Source of the DNA: Acidobacteriota bacterium
GTDB taxonomy: Bacteria > Acidobacteriota > Terriglobia > UBA7540
DNA: 16,045 bases
NCBI GenBank assembly: GCA_021780055.1
Contig: JAJXZM010000528.1
Coordinates: 1-16,045, forward strand
Direction: 5' to 3'
In this document: in pieces, positions 7,040 to 14,347 of the stretch
How positions within the stretch are numbered: the first letter of the stretch is position 1
Layout: each line of letters opens with the position of its first letter
Position numbers and translations under genes: made by a program
Notes under the pieces: model-generated
What the model saw: only the letters and a program-made list of their open reading frames with translations
Told to the model about the DNA's origin: nothing
Database searches by the model: none

Positions 7040-7609
7040 ATGGATGTCATTCTTCTTGAAAATATTGAGACGCTTGGATTGCGTGGCCAGATTGTAAAAG
7101 TGGCCGACGGCTACGGGCGGAATTATCTGTTGCCCAAAAAGATGGCGATTGCGGCAACTCCTCAGAACCGCAAGTGGGTTGAACAGCAGCGGGTGCGCTT
7201 CCTGAAGCTGGAAGCCAAGGAACGGGGCGAGTCTGAGGACCTGGCCAAGCTCATGGAGGGCATCGAGGTAGTTGCCAGGCGGCGGGCCAGCCAAAAGGGC
7301 CAGTTGTTCGGCTCCGTAACCGCCATGGACATCGAGGATGGTCTTGCCGCGCAGGGCTATAAGATCGACAGGCGGAAGATCCAATTGGCCAGCCCTATCA
7401 AGGTACTCGGAGAATTTGAGGTTCCCGTCAGGCTGCATAAGGACGTTACCGTCAAAGTCAAGATCAAAGTGGAACCGGAAGGCGAACTTGAAGCCGTTCC
7501 TTCAGAAGAGACCAAGCCTGAGCCGAAAACCGAAGCAAAGGCCGAGCCAGGCACCGCGAGTGAAGCCGGGAATGCGGCAGAAGGCGATGAACCTGCTTCT
7601 GAATCATAG
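7040..7609 (+). CDS. rplI: Large ribosomal subunit protein bL9
   Basis: bL9 binds 23S rRNA near the L1 stalk base. The N-terminal domain is canonical ('MDVILLENIETLGLRGQIVK', then 'VADGYGRNYLLPKKMA' at 21–36). A long connecting helix (about 40–78) and the C-terminal domain ('QLFGSVTAMDI' at 88–98, 'RRKIQLASPIKVLGEFEVPV' at 111–130) follow. The family is usually about 150 residues; this one has 189. The extra 40 or so residues are a Glu/Pro/Ala/Lys-rich tail. ATG 7040 is chosen over TTG 7025 because homology begins there and GGAG lies 9 bases upstream. Confidence 0.96.
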   Translation: MDVILLENIETLGLRGQIVKVADGYGRNYLLPKKMAIAATPQNRKWVEQQRVRFLKLEAKERGESEDLAKLMEGIEVVARRRASQKGQLFGSVTAMDIEDGLAAQGYKIDRRKIQLASPIKVLGEFEVPVRLHKDVTVKVKIKVEPEGELEAVPSEETKPEPKTEAKAEPGTASEAGNAAEGDEPASES

Positions 7610-7698
7610 CAATCTCTGCACTCCTGCAACTCCGGCGATGTGAAAGTTTTTTGCCGGAAGCCGGGGCTGCAAATGGTGTTTTTGTTTTTCCTCCGCGT

Positions 7699-7707
7699 TG
7701 GTATAAT
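7699..7707 (+). promoter_or_regulatory. Extended -10 promoter of dnaB
   Basis: TGGTATAAT is a consensus extended -10 element (TGnTATAAT). The -35 region at proper spacing is only T-rich (TTTTTG near 7679–7684), as is common for extended -10 promoters. The start site would be near 7713, giving a leader of about 27 bases before the dnaB ATG. The stretch 7610–7698 has no clear intrinsic terminator after rplI. Confidence 0.65.
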
Positions 7708-7739
7708 CTGCTCATTCTTCATATTTGGGTCCGATCTCC

Positions 7740-9107
7740 ATGGCAAGCACTATCGTCAGCGAGAAAGCCTTTCCCCACAACTTGGAGGCGGAACGCGCAC
7801 TGCTGGGCTCAATCCTGCTGGACAACGGTGTACTCAACCAGACCCTTGAAATTATTGACAAGAACGATTTCTTCTCAGACGGGCATCGAACGATTTTTGA
7901 AAAAATGATGCTTCTTTCCGAGAAGAACCGCACTATTGACCTGGTGACTCTCTCGGAGGAACTTTCCCGTGAAGGGCTGCTGGAGAAGGTTGGCGGCGCC
8001 GGATACCTGGCGGCGCTGACGGATGGGATCCCCATCGGCGTTTCCGCAGCCATTGAAGAGTACTCCCGCATCATTAAAGAGAAGTCGCTCGTTCGGCGTC
8101 TCATCAACGCTTCGAACAACGTAATCACCCGTTGTTTCGAAGGAGTGGACGATCCCGAAACCCTGATTGACCTGGCACAGGGCCAAATTTTTGAAATTGC
8201 CGAGAAGCGGACACAGTCCGGCTTCTTCGATCTTCACCAGATTGTCAGGGACAGTTTTGGTGACCTCGACAAGCTGCTCGACCGGGGCAACCGTGTCACC
8301 GGGATTGAGACCGGATTCGTTGAACTGGACAACATGACCTCGGGATTCCAGCCGGGCGAGTTGATTATTCTTGCCGCACGGCCGTCCCTGGGCAAGACGG
8401 CTTTATGCTTGAATATTGCCTCGCACGCGGCCGTCCATTGCGGGAAGAAGGTCGGGATTTTCTCTCTTGAAATGAGCAAGGAGTCCCTTGTGTTGCGCCT
8501 TCTTTGTTCGGAAGCACGCATCGACAGCCACCGGCTGCGCTCAGGTTTCACCACCCGGGACGATTGGCCCAAAATGACGCAGGCGCTTGGCCGACTGGCG
8601 GAGGCACCGCTCTACATTGAAGATACGCCCGCACTTAGCATTATGCAGATTCGCGCCAAGGCCCGGCGCCTGAAGGCCGAAAAGGGCCTGGACATGCTGA
8701 TCATTGACTATCTTCAGCTTGCAACCGGGCACGGGAAATACGAGAACCGTACGCAGGAAGTCAGCTACATTTCGCGGGGGCTGAAGAGCATTGCCAAGGA
8801 GTTGAATCTCCCCGTCCTGGCCCTTTCGCAGTTGAGCCGCGCTCCCGAGCAGCGTCCCGGCCAGAAGCCGATGCTTTCCGACCTGCGCGAATCGGGATCG
8901 ATTGAGCAGGACGCCGACGTTGTGATCTTTATTTTTCGCGAGCGCCGTTCTGCCGAGGATGGGGAAAACGATATCGGCGGAGAAGAAACTAAACTGATTA
9001 TCGGTAAGCAAAGAAACGGTCCTACCGGAGAGATTCCCATCGTTTTCATGAAGTCGTATGTCCGGTTTGAAAACATGGCCGGCGACCGTGACCAGGATTC
9101 CTATTGA
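7740..9107 (+). CDS. dnaB: Replicative DNA helicase DnaB
   Basis: This is the hexameric 5'-3' helicase at the replication fork. Its 455 residues are standard for the family. Residues 10–155 form the DnaB N-terminal helical domain ('PHNLEAERALLGSILLD'). After the linker comes the RecA-like domain: Walker A 'ARPSLGKT' (213–220, Lys219), catalytic Glu244 in 'FSLEMSKE', Walker B 'MLIIDYLQL' (Asp323), 'ALSQLSRAPEQR', the signature 'LSDLRESGSIEQDADVV' (379–395) and the arginine-finger region 'GKQRNGPTGE' (422–431). No intein is present. ATG 7740 is chosen over the in-frame TTG at 7725 because homology starts after it. There is no Shine–Dalgarno sequence before the ATG (TCCGATCTCC). The gene has its own promoter (7699–7707). 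Confidence 0.97.
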   Translation: MASTIVSEKAFPHNLEAERALLGSILLDNGVLNQTLEIIDKNDFFSDGHRTIFEKMMLLSEKNRTIDLVTLSEELSREGLLEKVGGAGYLAALTDGIPIGVSAAIEEYSRIIKEKSLVRRLINASNNVITRCFEGVDDPETLIDLAQGQIFEIAEKRTQSGFFDLHQIVRDSFGDLDKLLDRGNRVTGIETGFVELDNMTSGFQPGELIILAARPSLGKTALCLNIASHAAVHCGKKVGIFSLEMSKESLVLRLLCSEARIDSHRLRSGFTTRDDWPKMTQALGRLAEAPLYIEDTPALSIMQIRAKARRLKAEKGLDMLIIDYLQLATGHGKYENRTQEVSYISRGLKSIAKELNLPVLALSQLSRAPEQRPGQKPMLSDLRESGSIEQDADVVIFIFRERRSAEDGENDIGGEETKLIIGKQRNGPTGEIPIVFMKSYVRFENMAGDRDQDSY

Positions 9108-10318
9108 CCGCCTGCCACGGCCCTTCTGAGGCAGAGGAGCCGGCAAGCTCAACGAAAAACCACGTGAAAGTAAACACTCAACATCTGCTGCGGCCCACTT
9201 GGGCCGAAATATCCCTTCCCAAGCTTCGCAGGAATTTCGAGTATGTGCGGCGAGCAGCGGGCCCCCGCCGTGTGATGGCCGTGGTGAAGGCAGATGCCTA
9301 CGGGCACGGCGCCGTGACGATTGCCAGGACGCTGGCACAAGCCGGCGCCGACTGGTTTGGCGTGGCAACAGTTGAAGAGGCCCTGGAGTTGAGAGCTGCC
9401 GGCGTGGAGCAGCCGATCCTGCTGCTCGGCGGGCTTTATATGAGCGATCCGGCCCACCTGATTGAATACCGGCTGACTCCCACCCTGTCTTCTACAGCTC
9501 GCCTTGATACTTATTCCGAATGCGCGCGCAGCCTTGGCAAGCCCATTGAGTTTCACTTGAAAGTTGACACCGGGATGGGGCGGCTCGGACTGCCTCCCGA
9601 CCGACTGAAGGCGTTTTTTGCGCATTACAGGGAGCTTCCGGGCCTCGAGATGAAAGGACTGTTCACCCATCTCGCCTCGGCTGAAGACCTGGTTGCGTCG
9701 CAGACCGAAGACCAGGCGGCGGGGTTCGAAAAGGCTCTTCGCCAGGTGCGCGGGCTTGGCGTCAGCCCGGAATGGGTCCATGTTGCCAACAGCGCAGCGC
9801 TGGCGGCGGGCTGGCCTTTCCCGGAAAACCTGGTCCGGATCGGCGCGCTGCTCTACGGTTACTGCCTGCCGCTGATACTGCCTCCCGGCAAACAGGTGCC
9901 TGACCCTCCAAAGGTTGAGCCGATTCTGACATTAAAGTCGCGGGTGGTTTACCTGAAAGACGTGCCGACCGGGACGCCGCTTGGCTACGGCGCTGCCTTC
10001 CACACGCGCCGCCGCTCGCGCATCGCCACAGTGCCAGTGGGCTATGCGGACGGATTGAGCCGCGCACTTTCAAACCGCGGGCGAGCCATCGTGCGCGGAC
10101 GCGTTGCCCGCATTGTCGGCAACATCAGCATGGACCTGACGCTGCTGGACGTGACGGACGTTCCGGGCGTGGATATCGGTGATGAAATCATCCTGCTGGG
10201 CCAGTCAGACCACTGCTCGATTACGGCACACGAAATCGCCGACCTGGTAGGCACGGTCCCCTACGAAGTTCTCTGCTCAATTGGCAGGCGCGTCCCCCGC
10301 ATCTATGTCGATTCCTAA
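9104..10318 (+). CDS. alr: Alanine racemase
   Basis: This PLP enzyme interconverts L- and D-alanine for peptidoglycan synthesis. Key residues are present: PLP-binding Lys62 in 'VVKADAYGHG', Arg160 in 'KVDTGMGRLG', the second catalytic base Tyr295 in 'PLGYGAAF', and 'PVGYADGLSR' and 'GNISMDLTLLDV' of the C-terminal domain. The start is uncertain. TTG 9104 overlaps the dnaB stop by 4 bases and has CCAGGA about 6 bases upstream, giving 404 residues. GTG 9164 gives 384 residues, closer to the usual 360–390, but has no ribosome-binding site. The extra 20 residues are polar and not conserved. Overlap with dnaB suggests translational coupling. The stop codon overlaps, convergently, that of the membrane GH113-like gene. 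Confidence 0.94.
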   Translation: MTACHGPSEAEEPASSTKNHVKVNTQHLLRPTWAEISLPKLRRNFEYVRRAAGPRRVMAVVKADAYGHGAVTIARTLAQAGADWFGVATVEEALELRAAGVEQPILLLGGLYMSDPAHLIEYRLTPTLSSTARLDTYSECARSLGKPIEFHLKVDTGMGRLGLPPDRLKAFFAHYRELPGLEMKGLFTHLASAEDLVASQTEDQAAGFEKALRQVRGLGVSPEWVHVANSAALAAGWPFPENLVRIGALLYGYCLPLILPPGKQVPDPPKVEPILTLKSRVVYLKDVPTGTPLGYGAAFHTRRRSRIATVPVGYADGLSRALSNRGRAIVRGRVARIVGNISMDLTLLDVTDVPGVDIGDEIILLGQSDHCSITAHEIADLVGTVPYEVLCSIGRRVPRIYVDS

Positions 10319-12114
10319 CGGGCGGCTTGTTCCCGTTCGTTTATCGGCCTGCCTAAGCTCGCGTTCCGCCGGTCCCCGTTCTGATACCAATCTCTGACAA
10401 CCTGCATGGCAGGCTTGCCCCACGGAGTGAGCGAAGTGTCGCCCGGGCCGCCAAAACCGTTTGTCCCGACCTTCCACCAGTACATGCCTTCAAACCACGG
10501 CTTGTTGTAGAAGGCCCGGAAAATTGCCTGATAGCAACGGGCTTGGATCTGCGGGTCGGCCTCGCCGGACCTCCCGTCCGCCCAGGGACGCTGGTTTCCT
10601 CCGGCAACGCTGGGGAAACCCACCTCGGTAAAAATGATGGGCTTGTGGAACCGCTCCTCGACGGCTTCAACTTTGTTGACCAGATCGGCCGTAGAAAGGT
10701 CGTTGGGCAGCGGATAGTACTCTTGCAGGCCGATATAATCGAGCGCATCCCAAAACTTCAGATTCTGAAATTCGTCGCCGAAGTTGGTGGCGTAGGTTAC
10801 GGGGCCGGGATAGACTTTGCGGACGTTCGCTATGATCGTGCGCCAGGCTGAATCGTAAACTGACATGCGGACGAACTCACCGCCCACGCAGAACAGGTCC
10901 GCGTGGATGTCGGCGGCAAGCAATGCGTAGCGTTCGATAAAGCTGCCGTAATTGTCGAACCACTTCTCGCGCTCGGCCGGAGATGCAAATTCGATGTCGC
11001 CTCCAAAGTGGCCGCCGCTGATCCAGATGCCGGGCTTGAGCATGACCTTCATCCCAATGGCGTGGGCCAGGCGCGAGAGTTCGCGCAGACCTTCGTCACT
11101 CTCCCAACTGTGCTGTCCGAATCCGCGCACTTCCGGCGAGCCGAGCCTCATTCCCCCGTAAGGCACCAGTGCCACAGAGTTCACGCCGTCCGCATGCAAC
11201 GTGCGGAGCATCTGCCGCGCTCCCGCGCTGGCGTAAGGGTTTGGAAACTCCGCGGAAAAGCTTACACCCTTCTGGAAAAAGACCTTGGGATAGGGAGCAT
11301 TGACTGGGTTCGGAGGGAGCTTTGCCACCGCCGCCTGGTTGGCCTGCTGCTGGCGTTGCTGGAAGGCGTGGACGACACTTGGCCCTCCCCAAATGACACC
11401 TGCGACCAACAATAACGTGGCTGCAGCGCCGGAGAGAATTGCCCGCCTGCTTGCGGGCGTTGAATCTGGTGCAGAGGCCGCTGGTGAGCGGAGACTTGCG
11501 ATCGCCGCTGCGAGCATCGCGGTGAGAGCCAGTATCCAGAGGAAGTTTCCGAACTGAAAAAAGTGGGCAACGTGAAAAATAAACCAGAGCGCCAGCGGAA
11601 TAAACGCGGCGACCGCCCACAAGCCCGCCAGGCGACCCCAATAGCCACTTGCGGACCATGCTGCCGACATCCAGTAAAGGCCCACGCATAGCAATGCAAA
11701 CAGGAGAATGGAAAAAAGAACAAAGAATACGCCCACGTGGCGCGGCACTCGGACGCGTGCAAAAGGAAGCACGAGGGCGACATCCGCCAGCGCGGCAACC
11801 GCCAGGCCGCCAAGGATGCGCCGGGTGAAACCTGCGCGAACCAGCACGGCCCCAATCGCAACCGCCAGCGGTATCAAAATCCAATAAGAGGGGCCCGAAG
11901 CAAAAAACGCGCGGCCGGCGTTTGTGTGTAGGGAGGGATCGGAGGGTGCGCTCCAGACCATCAGGCCAAAGGCTGAAATGCGAAGGTCAACAATGTGGTC
12001 GCCGAAGAATGCGGCGCGGAGCAGACCCGGCAGCGCCCAGACACAGCTCACGGCAAGCCACAGGGCCGGATAGTAAAAAGCCGCGCATAAGATCCACGAT
12101 CTGGCCCAGCGCAT
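10315..12114 (-). CDS. Polytopic membrane protein with C-terminal GH113-like glycoside hydrolase domain
   Basis: 599 residues in two parts. Residues 1–245 hold about seven hydrophobic segments (roughly 8–30, 77–93, 103–118, 128–148, 162–183, 189–207, 226–242). After a Gln/Ala-rich linker (251–266) comes a TIM-barrel domain (277–580) resembling family GH113 beta-mannanases such as that of Alicyclobacillus: 'KGVSFSAEFPNPY', 'GMKVMLKPGIWISGG', 'DLFCVGGEFVRM', 'WDALDYIGLQEYYPL', 'IIFTEVGFPS' and 'EGMYWWKVGTNGFGGPGDT'. Glu413 fits the acid/base and Glu497 the nucleophile position, so it is probably active. The substrate is unproven (mannan-type or other beta-glycan). The hydrolase would face the periplasm if the last helix exits outward. 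GAGGTG sits 2–3 bases before the ATG. It follows hisA by 105 bases on the same strand, and its link to histidine synthesis is unclear. Confidence 0.8.
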   Translation of the reverse strand: MRWARSWILCAAFYYPALWLAVSCVWALPGLLRAAFFGDHIVDLRISAFGLMVWSAPSDPSLHTNAGRAFFASGPSYWILIPLAVAIGAVLVRAGFTRRILGGLAVAALADVALVLPFARVRVPRHVGVFFVLFSILLFALLCVGLYWMSAAWSASGYWGRLAGLWAVAAFIPLALWFIFHVAHFFQFGNFLWILALTAMLAAAIASLRSPAASAPDSTPASRRAILSGAAATLLLVAGVIWGGPSVVHAFQQRQQQANQAAVAKLPPNPVNAPYPKVFFQKGVSFSAEFPNPYASAGARQMLRTLHADGVNSVALVPYGGMRLGSPEVRGFGQHSWESDEGLRELSRLAHAIGMKVMLKPGIWISGGHFGGDIEFASPAEREKWFDNYGSFIERYALLAADIHADLFCVGGEFVRMSVYDSAWRTIIANVRKVYPGPVTYATNFGDEFQNLKFWDALDYIGLQEYYPLPNDLSTADLVNKVEAVEERFHKPIIFTEVGFPSVAGGNQRPWADGRSGEADPQIQARCYQAIFRAFYNKPWFEGMYWWKVGTNGFGGPGDTSLTPWGKPAMQVVRDWYQNGDRRNASLGRPINEREQAAR

Positions 12115-12141
12115 AGCACCTCAAATTTCGTCTGGTTTTGC

Positions 12142-12162
12142 GCCGCCCCGTTGACAGGCGGC
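12142..12162 (-). other. GC-rich stem-loop upstream of the GH113-like gene
   Basis: In the minus-strand transcript GCCGCC and GGCGGC pair over a 9-base loop (TGTCAACGG). It lies in the 105-base gap (12115–12219) between hisA and the membrane hydrolase gene, 28 bases before its ATG. No T-run follows (GCAAAACC), so it is not a standard intrinsic terminator. It could be a transcript-stabilising or processing hairpin. I see no clear promoter in the gap. Confidence 0.3.
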
Positions 12163-12219
12163 TCGATGCCCCGATCAGGAACCCGGCCCTTATTCTAACC
12201 CGCGGACGCGAAGTGGCCC

Positions 12220-12918
12220 CTAGCTTTTCCCGCCAGCCGCAAACAATTCCGGGAACGTCTTCCGATAAATTGACATTCCGAGTGCCGCGTTCATGCCCAT
12301 TTCTTCAAGCGCGCGAATTTCGTCGTCAGTCGTGATGCCACCGGCAGCGGTGATGGGCAGCGCGGTGACGGCACGCAGCGAGCGGAAATACCCGAGGTCG
12401 GTGCCCTGCAGCTTTCCCTCGCCGTCGATATAGGTGCACAGGAATTCCGAACAGTAGGGTTCAAGTTGAGGAAGGATCTCGGTGGGCGTGATGGGGAGTG
12501 TCTCTTTCCATCCGTGGATGGCAACCCGATTGCCAAAGCAGTCGACGCCGATCATCAACTTTTCGCGCGGAATACACCCGGAGAGAGCGCGGAGAAAGTC
12601 CGTGTTGATGCCGTCAGATGTGAATGCCGAACTTCCTACGATGATCTTGTAGGCGCCGTCCTGTTCAACCTGCAGCGCGCGTTCGAGGGTGCGAACGCCG
12701 CCGCCAACGCGGCAAGGCTTGCGCCGGCACAGCTCGCGCACGATGTCGGCCTGCGACGCGCGGCCCATAGCACCGTCGAGGTCAATCACCTGAATCTGCG
12801 GATAGTCCTTAAACTTTTCAAGCACGGCAAAAGGGTCGGGCAGCTCAATCGCTTTGCTCTTGCCCTGAACAAGCTGGACCACTTTGCGGCCCATCAGATC
12901 GATGCATGGAATAATCAC
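12220..12918 (-). CDS. hisA: Phosphoribosylformimino-AICAR phosphate isomerase HisA (divergent subfamily)
   Basis: HisA converts ProFAR to PRFAR, the fourth step of histidine synthesis. The 232-residue (beta-alpha)8 barrel shows '[19 protein letters not shown]' with catalytic Asp7, 'VIDLDGAMG', the phosphate loop '[12 protein letters not shown]' (70–81), '[15 protein letters not shown]' with the second acid Asp126, and '[20 protein letters not shown]' (189–208). The region around residue 161 reads '[14 protein letters not shown]' instead of the common 'YTDISRDGTLSGPN'. This places it in a divergent HisA group that I recall from acidobacteria and some deltaproteobacteria. The start is GTG at 12918, which overlaps the hisF stop (GTGA). 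It is slightly shorter than usual at about 232 residues. It is not TrpF. Confidence 0.9.
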   Translation of the reverse strand: MIIPCIDLMGRKVVQLVQGKSKAIELPDPFAVLEKFKDYPQIQVIDLDGAMGRASQADIVRELCRRKPCRVGGGVRTLERALQVEQDGAYKIIVGSSAFTSDGINTDFLRALSGCIPREKLMIGVDCFGNRVAIHGWKETLPITPTEILPQLEPYCSEFLCTYIDGEGKLQGTDLGYFRSLRAVTALPITAAGGITTDDEIRALEEMGMNAALGMSIYRKTFPELFAAGGKS

Positions 12919-13688
12919 AGGCGGACTGAGACTCCTTTGGATCGAAGATATTCTTTGAGGCTGCGGATCGTGTGCGTGCCGAAATGGAAAATCGACGCGG
13001 CCAGCGCCGCGTCCGCTGCCCCGTCAATGAAGACGTCGGCAAAGTGCTGCAGGTTTCCGGCGCCGCCTGACGCAATTACGGGAATGGGCACGGCGCGGGC
13101 GATCGTCGCCGTCAGTTCGCAATCAAACCCGGCCTGCGTGCCGTCGGCGTCCATGGAAGTCAGCAGAATCTCTCCCGCGCCCAACTGGTCCACGCGGAGC
13201 GCCCACTCAAGCGCGTCGATGCCCGTGTCCTTTGTGCCGCCGTAGGTCACCACGTTCCAGCGCGTGGCTTTCTGATCGCGGCGAGGCTGCCGGCGGGCGT
13301 CAATCGCCACCACGATGGCTTGCCGGCCGAACTGCGCTGCAAGCTGCCGCACGATTTCAGGATTTTCCACGGCAGCGGTGTTAATAGCCACCTTGTCGGC
13401 GCCCACCGAAAGCAGTCGTCGAGCGTCTTCAATGGTTCGTACGCCGCCGCCCACGGTGAGTGGAATAAAAAGCCGCCGCGCAACGCGATTGACGGTGTCC
13501 ATCAGGGTGGCACGGCCTTCGCGCGAGGCGGAGATATCGAGCATCACCAGCTCATCGGCGCCCTCGCTGTTGTACATCGCGGCGAGTTCGCCGGGGTCAC
13601 CGGCATCGCGCAGGTTGACGAACTGCACTCCCTTGACGACGCGGCCGTCTTTGCAATCAAGGCACGGAATAATGCGTTTAGCGAACAT
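12915..13688 (-). CDS. hisF: Imidazole glycerol phosphate synthase, cyclase subunit HisF
   Basis: HisF uses ammonia delivered by HisH to convert PRFAR to imidazole glycerol phosphate and AICAR. The 257 residues match the family. It opens '[20 protein letters not shown]', with catalytic Asp11. The second catalytic Asp130 lies in '[10 protein letters not shown]'. Phosphate-binding loops are '[16 protein letters not shown]' (77–92) and 'VIASGGAGN' (204–212), and '[15 protein letters not shown]' (175–189) is canonical. ATG 13688 has only a weak purine stretch (GAAAGAACC) upstream. It lies 65 bases after hisH, the only break in the overlapping his genes here, and overlaps hisA by four bases. Order H–F–A differs from the more common H–A–F. 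Confidence 0.97.
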   Translation of the reverse strand: MFAKRIIPCLDCKDGRVVKGVQFVNLRDAGDPGELAAMYNSEGADELVMLDISASREGRATLMDTVNRVARRLFIPLTVGGGVRTIEDARRLLSVGADKVAINTAAVENPEIVRQLAAQFGRQAIVVAIDARRQPRRDQKATRWNVVTYGGTKDTGIDALEWALRVDQLGAGEILLTSMDADGTQAGFDCELTATIARAVPIPVIASGGAGNLQHFADVFIDGAADAALAASIFHFGTHTIRSLKEYLRSKGVSVRL

Positions 13689-13697
13689 AAGGTTCTT

Positions 13698-13742
13698 TCA
13701 ATCGGCGTTGTGGTCGCGGCGATGCGGACCAACACGCTCCAT
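13698..13742 (-). CDS. Possible short leader ORF upstream of hisF
   Basis: In the 65-base hisH–hisF gap an ATG at 13742 opens a 14-residue frame, MERVGPHRRDHNAD, that ends with TGA 9 bases before the hisF ATG. It contains two histidines but no run of them and has no good ribosome-binding site (GGGCAAGAAAA). It could couple translation into hisF, or be chance. There is no attenuator-like hairpin. Confidence 0.15.
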   Translation of the reverse strand: MERVGPHRRDHNAD

Positions 13743-13753
13743 TTTTCTTGCCC

Positions 13754-14347
13754 TCAGGATTTCAGAAAATTCTCCAGCACCTTCAATCCGACATCGCCGG
13801 ACTTTTCCGGATGGAACTGCACGGCATAGACCGAGCCCGTTCGAACGGCGGCCGCAAAGGTCTGTCCGTATTCGGTGACAACGGTGGTCTCTTCCGTCAC
13901 CGGACCGTAATACGAATGGCAGAAATAGGCGAAGCTGCCGTCGGGAACTCCCTCAAACAGTCCGTCCTGGCGGCGAATCTCCAACTGGCTCCAGCCGAGG
14001 TGCGGAATCTTGAAGACTCCATCAAACCTTTTAACGTGTCCCTGCAGCAACCCAAAGCCTGCGTGGTCCGGCGCCTCTTCGCTCGACTCGTAAAGCGCCT
14101 GCAGGCCCAGGCAGATTCCCAGAAAGGGCTTGCCGCCCGCCATCTGTTCGCGCAGCGGAGCAACCATGCCCTTCGATTCCAGTGCTTCCATCATGGCGCC
14201 GAAATGTCCCTGCCCCGGCAAAATGAGTCGGGCTGCGGACTGCAACTGGTTTGGATCTTCGACGGCTTCTGCCTGATGTCCGAGATATTGAACGGCCCGC
14301 AGCACTGAGCCCACATTTCCGGCGCCGTAATTGATCACACCGATCAT
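13754..14347 (-). CDS. hisH: Imidazole glycerol phosphate synthase, glutaminase subunit HisH
   Basis: This is a class I glutamine amidotransferase that hydrolyses glutamine and channels ammonia to HisF. The 197 residues match the family. The catalytic triad is Cys79 in '[13 protein letters not shown]', His179 and Glu181 in '[14 protein letters not shown]'. Also typical are '[19 protein letters not shown]' (5–23), '[13 protein letters not shown]' and '[10 protein letters not shown]'. The oxyanion-strand motif, usually PGVG, reads PGQG (44–47, '[11 protein letters not shown]'). The frame is open upstream, but ATG 14347 is chosen: it overlaps the hisB stop (ATGA), AAAGGA lies 6 bases before it, and homology begins immediately. 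Confidence 0.96.
   Translation of the reverse strand: MIGVINYGAGNVGSVLRAVQYLGHQAEAVEDPNQLQSAARLILPGQGHFGAMMEALESKGMVAPLREQMAGGKPFLGICLGLQALYESSEEAPDHAGFGLLQGHVKRFDGVFKIPHLGWSQLEIRRQDGLFEGVPDGSFAYFCHSYYGPVTEETTVVTEYGQTFAAAVRTGSVYAVQFHPEKSGDVGLKVLENFLKS

Noticed and set aside
7631..7658. Inverted repeat TCCGGC/GCCGGA after rplI as a terminator
   Set aside because: The T-run lies inside the 16-base loop rather than after the stem, so it does not look like an intrinsic terminator.
10543..11557. Plus-strand open frames opposite the membrane hydrolase gene
   Set aside because: They are antisense shadows of a gene with clear domain motifs and have no recognisable protein features.
12220..12918. 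hisA product as a TrpF or bifunctional PriA-type isomerase
   Set aside because: It is in the his cluster, has the HisA aspartate pair and 'CIDLMG...VVQLVQG' N-terminus, and shows no TrpF signature.
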